64,000 bases of DNA from Bacteroidetes bacterium B1(2017) (GTDB taxonomy: Bacteria; Bacteroidota; Bacteroidia; UKL13-3): the NCBI GenBank assembly GCA_002256395.1, contig NKJG01000001.1:682001-746000 (forward strand). Direction: 5' to 3'. Under the pieces are notes generated by a model. That model was not told the origin of the DNA. It saw nothing but the letters and a program-made list of their open reading frames with translations, and did not search any database. Made by a program: the position numbers and the translations under genes. This document shows, in pieces, positions 47,410 to 55,770 of the stretch. The first letter of the stretch is position 1. The number at the start of each line of letters is the position of its first letter.

Positions 47410-48540
47410 ATGGAAATAGAAAGAAGCCTGGAAAAAGAACTTGTGAAATACATTAAGCCAAACAAGGTATTGGTTTTATTGGGTGCAAGGCGAGTTGGGA
47501 AAACAAAACTGCTGGAAGAATTTCTATCAAAAACAGAAGAAAAGTATCTTTTTCTGAATGGAGATGATGTGGATACCATTCATTTATTGGAAAAACAAAG
47601 CACAGCCAATTACAAAAGATTATTGGGTACTTGCAAACTTCTTGTAATTGATGAGGCGCAGGAGGTGCATAATATTGGCAAAAAGCTCAAATTAATGGTG
47701 GATACCATACCTGGATTAAAAATTATAGTAACGGGTTCATCAGCATTTGAACTAAATAATCAAACGGGAGAACCCTTGGTGGGAAGAATGAAAACCTTGC
47801 ACCTCTTCCCCATTGCACAATTAGAATTTGCTAAGCAAGAAAATGGAATTCAAACACAAGGTAATTTGGAGGAGAGGCTTGTTTTTGGTTCGTACCCAGA
47901 ACTTAGTAGCCTAGAAAACAGAGATGAAAAAATAAGTTATTTAAAGGAGATGGTAAATAACCATTTATTGAGAGACATATTGGCCTTTGAAGGAATTAAA
48001 AAGCGTGATAAAATTATTAGCTTACTGCAAATGTTGGCGTTTAGAACAGGAAGCGAGATATCCTTGGAAAGCATTGGAAAAGAACTTCAAATTAGCAAGA
48101 ATACGGTTGAAAAGTACCTCGATTTATTTTCAAAAGTATTTATTATTTATAGTGTTTCTGGCTTTAGTAGGAATAGGGATAATGAAATTACCAAAATGAA
48201 GAAATGGTATTTTGTAGATAATGGAATTAGAAATGCCATTATTAACGCCTTTAACCCATTAAGCATGAGAGAAGATGTAGGAAAGCTATGGGAGAATTAT
48301 TTGCAATCGGAACGAAAGAAGAAGTTGGCTTATACAGGAAAAGAATGCCCCGATTATTTTTGGAGAACCCATACCAAACAAGAAATAGATAGAATTGAAG
48401 AGCAAAACTCTAAGCTCTTTGCCTATGAGTATAAATGGGGAAACGGTAATGTTAAAACACCTAGCGAATTTAGCAAATCGTATCCAAGGGCAAAGTTTAC
48501 GCTAATAAACCAAGTGAATTATTTGGAGTATATTTCTTAG
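47410..48540 (+). CDS. COG1373-type AAA ATPase with DUF4143-like domain (second copy)
   Basis: 376 residues. Walker A GARRVGKTK (25-33), Walker B LLVIDEAQEV, the sensor strand IIVTGSSAFEL, a winged-helix part (SLESIGKELQISKNTVEKYLDLF), and a C-terminal nuclease-like pattern with TKQEIDRIEE then FAYEYKWG. It is only distantly similar to the protein at 34312 (the same architecture, few shared residues), so not a recent duplication. Lone gene with its own promoter and a striking operator-like array. Function unknown. Confidence 0.87.
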   Translation: MEIERSLEKELVKYIKPNKVLVLLGARRVGKTKLLEEFLSKTEEKYLFLNGDDVDTIHLLEKQSTANYKRLLGTCKLLVIDEAQEVHNIGKKLKLMVDTIPGLKIIVTGSSAFELNNQTGEPLVGRMKTLHLFPIAQLEFAKQENGIQTQGNLEERLVFGSYPELSSLENRDEKISYLKEMVNNHLLRDILAFEGIKKRDKIISLLQMLAFRTGSEISLESIGKELQISKNTVEKYLDLFSKVFIIYSVSGFSRNRDNEITKMKKWYFVDNGIRNAIINAFNPLSMREDVGKLWENYLQSERKKKLAYTGKECPDYFWRTHTKQEIDRIEEQNSKLFAYEYKWGNGNVKTPSEFSKSYPRAKFTLINQVNYLEYIS

Positions 48541-48553
48541 GTGGGTAAAAAAA

Positions 48554-48660
48554 GGCTTCTGGCAACTGGCTTCTGGCATTAAGAAGTAGATAAGATATCC
48601 TAAAAATTAATTACTTTTCCGGTCGCAAATGCCAGTAGCCAGAAGCTAGTGGCTAGCAGC
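48554..48660. repeat. Inverted-repeat pair of the CTGGC family, no gene inside
   Basis: Left arm GGCTTCTGGCAACTGGC then TTCTGGCATT (48554-48580); right arm AATGCCAGTAGCC then AGAAGCTAGTGGCTAGC (48628-48657). The inner ends CTGGCATT/AATGCCAG pair exactly. The 47-base spacer is AT-rich. A weaker CTGGTTTCTGG variant lies at 47129-47150. The pair sits between the second COG1373 gene and the PaaD homologue. Confidence 0.65.
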
Positions 48661-48667
48661 AACAAAA

Positions 48668-49156
48668 ATGATTACAGAACAAACATTGTGGGAAGCACTT
48701 GAAACAGTAATGGACCCAGAAATTCCAACTATTTCTATGGTTGATATGGGTATTATTACGGGCATAAAAATGAGTAGCGATCAGAGCAAAGCTTTTGTGG
48801 AAATGACACCCACTTTCTCTGGTTGTCCGGCTATTAAAGCCATGGAACAAATGGTGCACGATAGGTTAATTGAAATTGGCGTAAAAGAGGTTGAAGTTAG
48901 GACCACGTTTAACAAACCTTGGAATAGTAATTTAATTACCGAGCGAGGACGTCAGCATTTAAAGAAACATGGTTTGGCACCTCCTCCTATGCATCATGGC
49001 GAAATTACTTTGGAGCTTTTAGAAAATATAGAATGCCCATTTTGTGGCAGCAAAAATGTAGATTTAAAATCGGCATTTGGCCCAACGCTATGCCGCAGTT
49101 TACACTACTGCAATAATTGTTTGCAGGCATTTGAACAATTTAAGCCGGTGGTGTAG
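48668..49156 (+). CDS. paaD: PaaD-type iron-sulfur maturation protein
   Basis: 162 residues: an N-terminal MIP18/DUF59 domain (LWEALETVMDPEIPTISMVDMG, quoted in part as ETVMDPEIPTISMVDMG) with the FSGCPAI cysteine motif, and a C-terminal zinc ribbon CPFCGSKNV...CNNC. This is the architecture of PaaD (also PaaJ), thought to support assembly of the phenylacetyl-CoA epoxidase. The rest of a paa cluster (paaABCE) is not in the window, so the gene is separated from its usual partners. It could serve another Fe-S target. Confidence 0.85.
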   Translation: MITEQTLWEALETVMDPEIPTISMVDMGIITGIKMSSDQSKAFVEMTPTFSGCPAIKAMEQMVHDRLIEIGVKEVEVRTTFNKPWNSNLITERGRQHLKKHGLAPPPMHHGEITLELLENIECPFCGSKNVDLKSAFGPTLCRSLHYCNNCLQAFEQFKPVV

Positions 49157-49182
49157 ATTACTATCACCTATTTTCACATAAA

Positions 49183-49812
49183 ATGAAATTGTATAAACTA
49201 CTTTTATTGATTTTTATGCTGAATAAAGCGTGCAGTAGAGATAAATGCCCTCCAAACACAGTTACAGACCTAGTATTAAGGCCTGAATTAAAGACCTACT
49301 TTCCATATCAAGCAAATCAACTGCTTCATTTTTCAAAATATATAGATACTGTATACACTGGCGAAATTAGTTTTACAATTGATACTCCCAAGGTATATAT
49401 TGAAAGGGAATCCGTGTTTAAGGATTGTCTCACTGCAGATGCTTATAACGTTACAACAAATTATGAATGCCTAAAAATAATTTTGATAAACCAAACAGAA
49501 ATTGGCAACAATTTGGATATCCAATTTAAGGGTGGATATTCAGAATTAAACCACCCATTTGACTATGATAATTCGGGACTAAATATACTGTATGGTACAA
49601 AGAGATATAGTTTTTATAATTTTAGTAATGTAATACGAAAGCTAGAAAATTCACATTATAAAATGGATAGCATAATTTTAAATAAGCGTAATTACGGAGA
49701 GGGATTTTGCCTTTCCCCGAATTGGAACACTCGGATTTATTTTAATTCAACGTATGGTATAATAGGTTATGTAAATGAAAGTACTAAGGAGTCTTTGAGC
49801 CTTAAAGAATAA
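49183..49812 (+). CDS. Hypothetical exported protein
   Basis: 209 residues with a hydrophobic N-terminus (LYKLLLLIFMLNKAC), where Cys16 could be a lipobox cysteine although the preceding NKA is unusual. The rest is soluble, beta-rich, with several Tyr/Asn-rich strands and one later cysteine pair. No family recognised. It begins 27 bases after paaD and ends 3 bases before the PAP2 gene. Confidence 0.65.
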   Translation: MKLYKLLLLIFMLNKACSRDKCPPNTVTDLVLRPELKTYFPYQANQLLHFSKYIDTVYTGEISFTIDTPKVYIERESVFKDCLTADAYNVTTNYECLKIILINQTEIGNNLDIQFKGGYSELNHPFDYDNSGLNILYGTKRYSFYNFSNVIRKLENSHYKMDSIILNKRNYGEGFCLSPNWNTRIYFNSTYGIIGYVNESTKESLSLKE

Positions 49813-49815
49813 AAT

Positions 49816-50583
49816 ATGTTTAGAAAAATCGTCCTATTTGGCCTCTTTAGTGCTTTCCTTTTATTTGGAATCTTATCGGTATTATCTTTATCGTTTAGCG
49901 CCATTGCCCCCATGGCTAAGTGGACACATGTAGCATATTATTTAACCGAATCGGGGGGAACCATTGGAACGTTTATAGGTATTGTTATTGCATGTTATTT
50001 TTATACCATAAATGAAATAGGTTTTAAGAATAAAGCCTTTGTTTTTGGCAAGGCATTTATTGGTTTAGCCCTGGTAATTGGCACCTTTGCAGCCATCAAC
50101 GAGAAATTTACCAAGCCACTTTTAAAGCTACAAAGACCTAGTCATGTATATATGCTGAACCAATTACAAAGCATAAATTTAATTGACTCTTTATATACTT
50201 TAAGTAAAGCAGAGCGCATAGCCTATTTTGATTTAAAGGTAAAAGAACAACCTACGTTATTTACCCAAATAGACCCAGAGGTTTTAAAACATTGGGTGGC
50301 CGAGGGAGGCTATTCTTTTCCTAGCGGACATACCTTTAATGCATTTTTATTGGCAATGATATTTTCATTTGGCTTACTACATAATACACATAGCAAAAAA
50401 TGGCAAGAGTTGTTTTTCTTGCCATTTATTTGGGCCATAGGCATAGGAATTTCAAGGGTAGCCTTAGGGGCACATAGTTTAGTAGATGTTAGTGCTGGCG
50501 CCTTGTTAGGAGTTTTAATTGGGGGGATTCTACTCTATATTGATTTTACTAGACATTTGATAACGCATAAAAAAGTTAACTAA
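49816..50583 (+). CDS. PAP2 family membrane phosphatase
   Basis: 255 residues with about six membrane helices. The three PAP2 phosphatase motifs are present: KPLLKLQRPSH, YSFPSGHTF and SRVALGAHSLVDV. Candidate substrates are undecaprenyl pyrophosphate or phosphatidyl phosphates. An inserted extracytoplasmic segment (about residues 115-160) separates motif 1 from motif 2. It is followed after 3 bases by a glycosyltransferase, suggesting a lipid-linked glycan role. Confidence 0.9.
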   Translation: MFRKIVLFGLFSAFLLFGILSVLSLSFSAIAPMAKWTHVAYYLTESGGTIGTFIGIVIACYFYTINEIGFKNKAFVFGKAFIGLALVIGTFAAINEKFTKPLLKLQRPSHVYMLNQLQSINLIDSLYTLSKAERIAYFDLKVKEQPTLFTQIDPEVLKHWVAEGGYSFPSGHTFNAFLLAMIFSFGLLHNTHSKKWQELFFLPFIWAIGIGISRVALGAHSLVDVSAGALLGVLIGGILLYIDFTRHLITHKKVN

Positions 50584-50586
50584 CAC

Positions 50587-51642
50587 ATGCAAATATTATA
50601 CGGAGTGCCCGGAGAAGGCATGGGACACGCAACTAGAAGTAAAGTTGTTATTGAGCAATTATTGGCAAGTGGACATGATGTGCATGTGGTATCGAGTGCA
50701 AGAGCGTTTACCTTTTTGCATACAAGTTTCCCTGGCAGAGTAACAGAAATTAAGGGATTGCATTTTGCTTACAAAAACGCAGAAGTGAGCAAAAGTGGTA
50801 CTTTTATGCTGAACCTTAAAGCAGCAGGAAAAAACCTAGTTTATAATATTGGCAAGCAATTATTACTAGATAGAAAATTTGATCCAAAGCTTGTTATTAG
50901 CGACTTTGAAAGCTTTTCGTACTTTTTTGCTAAGCTTCATAATTTGCCATTGATTAGCATAGACAATATGCAGGTAATGAACCGCTGTGAATTGGATATA
51001 GAAATTGAAAAAGAAGAAAAAGGAAATTATAGATTAGCCAAACAAATAGTAAAAGCAAAGGTTCCGGGCTGCGAGCAATATTTAATAAGCAGCTTTTTTG
51101 AAGCCGCAATAGTTAAGAAAAACACAGCCCTTGTACCACCTATTATTAGAAAAGCCATAGAAGCAAGTAAGCCAAGTATAAAGAACCATATCTTGATGTA
51201 TCAAACCTCGAGCAGCTTAAAAACGGTTCAGGCCACATTAGAAAAATTGCCACAAGAAAACTTTATCGTTTATGGTATGAACCAAGACAGACAAGAAGGA
51301 AACGTTTGGTATAAACCCTTTAGTGAGACTGGTTTTATAGAAGACTTTTCATCGGCAAAAGCAGTTATTGCCAATGGAGGATTTTCATTTATTAGCGAGG
51401 CTGTATATTTAAAAAAGCCCGTTTACTCTTTCCCTATTGCCAATCAATTTGAGCAATATATGAACGCCGCTTATATCGAAAAATTGGGCTATGGCAGGCA
51501 TTTCAAAGAATTAGGTTCAGACCAATTAAAAGCCTTTTTGTTTGATTTAGACCTTTTTAATAAGAACCTAAGCACCTATAAACAAGATGGAAATACACTC
51601 TTGTTTGAGGAATTAGATACTTGCATAAACGAACTTACTTAG
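50587..51642 (+). CDS. MJ1255-type glycosyltransferase
   Basis: 351 residues, GT-B-like. The N-terminal GVPGEGMGHATRSKVVIEQL loop (Gly-rich, MGHATR) and the C-terminal ANGGFSFISEAVYLKKPVYSFP segment are features of the MJ1255/MurG-like group that use nucleotide sugars. No membrane helix. Three bases after the PAP2 gene. Acceptor unknown; a glycolipid is plausible from the neighbour. Confidence 0.82.
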   Translation: MQILYGVPGEGMGHATRSKVVIEQLLASGHDVHVVSSARAFTFLHTSFPGRVTEIKGLHFAYKNAEVSKSGTFMLNLKAAGKNLVYNIGKQLLLDRKFDPKLVISDFESFSYFFAKLHNLPLISIDNMQVMNRCELDIEIEKEEKGNYRLAKQIVKAKVPGCEQYLISSFFEAAIVKKNTALVPPIIRKAIEASKPSIKNHILMYQTSSSLKTVQATLEKLPQENFIVYGMNQDRQEGNVWYKPFSETGFIEDFSSAKAVIANGGFSFISEAVYLKKPVYSFPIANQFEQYMNAAYIEKLGYGRHFKELGSDQLKAFLFDLDLFNKNLSTYKQDGNTLLFEELDTCINELT

Positions 51643-51753
51643 TTTGGTTTATGTATTTGTAAGTTGGAATGATAAATACTTAAGTTCATCCTAAGGTGCT
51701 TTAATAAAGCGTAGCGGCGAGCCATCTTTGTGCTACAATTTAATTAAACCACC

Positions 51754-52143
51754 ATGAAAAAATTACTAACTGTGTTACTATTAACTGGAATGTTAAGTAA
51801 TACTTGGGCATCAAATCACAACCAAAACGATAAAACTGGATCACAAAAGAAAGCTAGTTGCTTTAGAATAGAGCAAGCCACCATGCAGAGCACCGTGGTA
51901 TTTGATGGAGACATGATTTTAAAATTCGGGATTGTATCCAGCACAGACACACCTATTAAAGTTCAATTGATCTGGGACAATACCTCACTCATGAGTGCCA
52001 ATTATACTGAACAAATTGTTTCGGATGGTTTTAATCTAGGACAATTACCTGCGGCAACGTATAAAATTAGAATTAGTCATGGAAATGAAGTAGTAGAAAA
52101 GGAGTTCGTAAAAACTACTGATTCTAAGATTATATTTGAATAA
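51754..52143 (+). CDS. Small secreted protein of the LytTR operon
   Basis: 129 residues; signal peptide ending SNTWAS, then one small beta-sandwich-like domain (AATYKIRISHGNEVVEKEF), reminiscent of the PPC/T9SS-tail folds, but without the sorting-domain YPNP motif. It overlaps the histidine kinase start by 8 bases, so the products are translationally coupled. It may be the sensed or sensing partner; this is inferred from position only. Confidence 0.65.
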   Translation: MKKLLTVLLLTGMLSNTWASNHNQNDKTGSQKKASCFRIEQATMQSTVVFDGDMILKFGIVSSTDTPIKVQLIWDNTSLMSANYTEQIVSDGFNLGQLPAATYKIRISHGNEVVEKEFVKTTDSKIIFE

Positions 52144-53194
52144 ATACTCACGCGTGCTAAGAGAACAAAATACAGCCAAACCGGGCATACTCCTTTACTT
52201 TATTAGCCTGTTTTTTTACGTGCTATTATCGGAGCTCGTATTTAACCTGTTGGGGTTTACGTTCTTTATAAATGAGTTTTTGAAAAACCTGTATCAAGCC
52301 TCTGTTTATTTGGGATTGGCAGTATTTATAAATGTAAATATAAATAAAAAATTAAACCTAAAACTAGCTTGGCAAAGCAATCCCATGAAACGATTTATTA
52401 CGCAATCGTTTATTGAAAGTATTGGTACTAACTTGCTTGTAATAGGCATCTTTATCGCCTTCAGATTTATTCAGTTTAAACATTTTAACCAAGATATTTA
52501 CGTTCAATTTAGAACCCTACTAATTCAATTTTGTTTATTTGCCATTGTCATAGAACTCAATGTGGTGGCCGATTTAGCCAGGTACTTACTGAACCAATGG
52601 CACGAAAGTAAATTGCAACAAGAGACCTTTGATAAAGAGAAAGCACAATTTAATTTGGAGCTATTAAGGAATCAAATTAACCCACACTTTTTGTTCAATA
52701 ATTTAAATACGCTTTCTTCCTTAATACACGAAGACCAAGACAAGGCATCGGATTTTTTAAGAATGCTCTCAAAGGTTTATAGAAACATTTTAGAATATAA
52801 GAACAAAGAGACGGTAACCTTAAATGAGGAGCTTGCCTTTTTTGAAAACTATTATCAATTATTGAGCATCCGATTTAATGAAATGTTGATAGTAGAAAAA
52901 AAAGTAGAAGCTGCCATGATGCAAAAGTTAATGATTCCACTTACGCTACAATTGCTAATGGAAAACGCTATTAAACACAATGTAGTTTCAAAAAATCAAC
53001 CCTTAAAAATACTTATTGAAACGAAAAACAATTATTTGTATGTGAGCAATGAGATACAGAAAAAAGAATCGCTGGAGTTTTCGAGCGGATTGGGCTTAAA
53101 GATTCTTAGCAGTAGGTATGCCTACCTTTCTGATAGAGCCTTTGAAGTAATACAAACCAATACCACATTTACCCTAAAAATACCCTTGCTATGA
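52136..53194 (+). CDS. LytS-type sensor histidine kinase
   Basis: 352 residues. Four predicted membrane helices in the first 150 residues, a short coiled segment, then the His_kinase domain with the phosphoacceptor NPHFLFNNLNTL (His184) and an HATPase region (LLMENAIKHNV, then SSGLGLKIL). No large extracellular sensor domain. The start is a TTG inside the end of the upstream gene; there is no in-frame ATG until residue 84. Its stop overlaps the regulator start in ATGA. Confidence 0.88.
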   Translation: MNKYSRVLREQNTAKPGILLYFISLFFYVLLSELVFNLLGFTFFINEFLKNLYQASVYLGLAVFINVNINKKLNLKLAWQSNPMKRFITQSFIESIGTNLLVIGIFIAFRFIQFKHFNQDIYVQFRTLLIQFCLFAIVIELNVVADLARYLLNQWHESKLQQETFDKEKAQFNLELLRNQINPHFLFNNLNTLSSLIHEDQDKASDFLRMLSKVYRNILEYKNKETVTLNEELAFFENYYQLLSIRFNEMLIVEKKVEAAMMQKLMIPLTLQLLMENAIKHNVVSKNQPLKILIETKNNYLYVSNEIQKKESLEFSSGLGLKILSSRYAYLSDRAFEVIQTNTTFTLKIPLL

Positions 53195-53955
53195 AAATTG
53201 TTATACTAGAAGATGAACCACATGCAAGAAACGAATTAAAGCGATTATTGCTCAAAATTGATTCTACTATAGAAGTGGTTGCCGAACTTGAATCTGTTGA
53301 AGAAGCTGTTCTTTTTTTAGGTTCAAACAAAGATTTTGACTTATTATTTTTAGACATTCAATTATCGGATGGATTAAGCTTTGATGTTTTTAATGAAGTA
53401 GAAATAAACAAGCCTATTATATTTACAACTGCCTATAATGAATATGCTTTAAAAGCATTTGAACTAAATAGCATTGACTATTTATTAAAGCCTGTTGAGC
53501 CTGAGCAATTGAGCAAATCGCTTGAGAAGTTTAAACGCCTTTACCCTTCAAATACAAGCACTCTGGCCTTTAATGGGGATCAATTAAGAGCCATGTTAGG
53601 TTTAGAAAAGAAAGGGGTGAAATCTCGGTTTTTAATAAAAATTGGAGACCAGTTTAAGTATATACCCACTCAAGAAATTGCCTATTTTTATGCTGATAGA
53701 AATACCATTTATTTAGTAGGGGTAGATTCTAAAAAATATATTGTTGATTATAGGTTGGATGAGTTGGAAGAACAACTTAGTGAAATGGATTTTTTTAGAA
53801 TAACACGTAGTTATATCATTCATATTCAAAGTATTGTAAAGGTTCACAAATATTTTAATAGCCGCTTATTGGTAGAAGTAAAACCAGCGGTAGAAGAACA
53901 ATTATTAGTTAGTAGAATTAAAGTGGACGCCTTTTTAAGTTGGCTCGATAAATAA
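53191..53955 (+). CDS. LytTR response regulator
   Basis: 254 residues: receiver domain with the acidic pair ED near residue 8, phosphoacceptor Asp55 in LLFLDIQL, and Lys in LLKPVE; then a LytTR DNA-binding domain (about 150-250, FLIKIGDQFKYIPTQEIAYFYAD and the FFRITRSYIIHIQSI strand, the first quoted in part as KYIPTQEIAYFYAD). It overlaps the kinase by 4 bases and should receive its phosphate. Likely targets include its own operon. Confidence 0.92.
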   Translation: MKIVILEDEPHARNELKRLLLKIDSTIEVVAELESVEEAVLFLGSNKDFDLLFLDIQLSDGLSFDVFNEVEINKPIIFTTAYNEYALKAFELNSIDYLLKPVEPEQLSKSLEKFKRLYPSNTSTLAFNGDQLRAMLGLEKKGVKSRFLIKIGDQFKYIPTQEIAYFYADRNTIYLVGVDSKKYIVDYRLDELEEQLSEMDFFRITRSYIIHIQSIVKVHKYFNSRLLVEVKPAVEEQLLVSRIKVDAFLSWLDK

Positions 53956-53959
53956 TAGT

Positions 53960-55723
53960 ATGAAGAAATTTATTCCCCTATTTTTAGTCCTATTCTTGTT
54001 ACTTGGTTCGGCCTGCAAACGCGTACATATTGAGGTGCGCAACATTCCAGTAAACACACCACTTGGAGCACAATTATACCTAACGGGCAATTTCAATAAT
54101 TGGAACCCAAGCGACCCAAATTACATGTTGAAATATGATGAATTAAAAAATGTATGGAGCGTAGATTTACCGAGTGGATTTGGAAATGTATATTATAAAT
54201 TTACCCGTGGCGATTGGAGTAGTGTGGAGGTAGATAGTTGTGGGGGAGATATTTTGAATAGAAGTTATGTGATTGGAAGCACAGATACATGCTTTAATTA
54301 TATTAGTGGCTTTAAAGATTTGGCTCCGGTGTATTGCGGCCGACTTACTTTGGTACTCGACGAAATACCTGTAAATACGCCACTTAACAGCAAACTCTAT
54401 TTATCTGGAAATATAAATTATTGGATGCTCACAGAACATCAATATGAATTTACAAAACTAGAAGATGGCAAATATTATTTAACGGTGCCACGTAGGGAGG
54501 ATAAACTTATTTTTAAAATAAATAGAGGAAGCTGGGAAAGCATAGAAGTTGATGAAAATAATTTAGGGGAAGAGTCGCGACAAATTACATTTGGAGAAGA
54601 AGACACGGTACGTATAAAAATGCGCGCTTGGATGGACTTGCCAATGAGCAAAGTGGTAAGCAAAACTATTGTTTTAAAAAGTCTTCCAAAAAACACTCTA
54701 GCCAACTCAAAAATATATCTATCTGGAAACTTTTGTAATTGGCATCCTTTAGATAATAACTATTTGTTTAAGAAAAACTCAAAGGGATTTTTGGAGGTAA
54801 AATACACCTTTACCGATTCTGACTTAGAGTATTTTAAACTTACACGCGGTGGCTGGGACAAGCGAGAAATAAAGGCCAATGGGGCGGAAATTTCCAATAG
54901 AACTTTGTTGAAAGAAGGAAAAGACACTATTTACATTTCTATTGAAGAATGGGCAGACAATATTGTTTCCCAAAAACCAATTAAGATTGGTTCGAACCAA
55001 AACATAGGAAAAACAACACCACAATTGCCAAATATACCTGCGGTTCAAATAGAGAACCCATATTCCAAACAACAAGATTATCTGAGAAAAATTTTCATCA
55101 TTTTAGATAGGGTTCCCGATATGTATGGGCAAGCTGATAAAGTTTATTTAACAGGAGATTTTAATGATTGGGTTACCGACATGCCTGGCTTTGAGTTTAA
55201 GGATTTAGGAAATGGTAAGAAATATTATATCCTACGATTAAATGACAAGCGCGAACATGAATTTAAACTAACTAGAGGCGATTGGAGCAAGGAGGAGGCA
55301 GATAGGTTTAGGAACAAATTAAATAATAGAAAAATTGACTTTGGATCTGAAAACGACACCCTCCATTTGCGGGTAGAGAATTGGATAGATTATGTTCCTT
55401 CTAAAAAACTAGTAGTTGCCATTACTCAATTACCTAGTTATACCCCACCCTTAAGCAGTTTTTATTTGAGTGGAAATTTTAATGGCTGGCAAGCAAATAT
55501 TGAAGCTTATAAGTTTAAAAAGGTGGGTGATAAATATTATTTAACGCTCCCTCAATTTAACGAAAACTATCAGGAATATAAGGTTACACGAGGAAGTTGG
55601 AATACTGAGTTTGCCAATAAAAAAGGGCGGGTAATGCCGAACCAAAAATTTAGGAAAGCAATTGAAAAGGATACCCTATATATTAAAATTGAAGGCTGGG
55701 TTGATATTCCTTCGTTTAATTAA
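53960..55723 (+). CDS. Lipoprotein with five glycogen-binding-like (E-set) repeats
   Basis: 587 residues. Lipobox SAC at the end of a hydrophobic signal, then five copies of a domain of roughly 95-110 residues starting at about 27, 131, 237, 380 and 487. Each has the pattern [IV]P-x-NT...LYL[ST]G[ND]FN-x-W...F K[LV]TRG-x-W...R...DT...W, as in CBM48/AMPK-type glycogen-binding and CBM20-like folds. A Gln/Pro-rich linker separates repeats 3 and 4. No enzyme domain is present. Placed 4 bases after the LytTR regulator, so part of that operon. It may bind glucans on the cell surface or act as a scaffold; ligand is not shown. Confidence 0.85.
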   Translation: MKKFIPLFLVLFLLLGSACKRVHIEVRNIPVNTPLGAQLYLTGNFNNWNPSDPNYMLKYDELKNVWSVDLPSGFGNVYYKFTRGDWSSVEVDSCGGDILNRSYVIGSTDTCFNYISGFKDLAPVYCGRLTLVLDEIPVNTPLNSKLYLSGNINYWMLTEHQYEFTKLEDGKYYLTVPRREDKLIFKINRGSWESIEVDENNLGEESRQITFGEEDTVRIKMRAWMDLPMSKVVSKTIVLKSLPKNTLANSKIYLSGNFCNWHPLDNNYLFKKNSKGFLEVKYTFTDSDLEYFKLTRGGWDKREIKANGAEISNRTLLKEGKDTIYISIEEWADNIVSQKPIKIGSNQNIGKTTPQLPNIPAVQIENPYSKQQDYLRKIFIILDRVPDMYGQADKVYLTGDFNDWVTDMPGFEFKDLGNGKKYYILRLNDKREHEFKLTRGDWSKEEADRFRNKLNNRKIDFGSENDTLHLRVENWIDYVPSKKLVVAITQLPSYTPPLSSFYLSGNFNGWQANIEAYKFKKVGDKYYLTLPQFNENYQEYKVTRGSWNTEFANKKGRVMPNQKFRKAIEKDTLYIKIEGWVDIPSFN

Positions 55724-55770
55724 GGGCGGCTTACATTTGCTTGAACCTAAATTTGGCGTAAATTTGGCGC

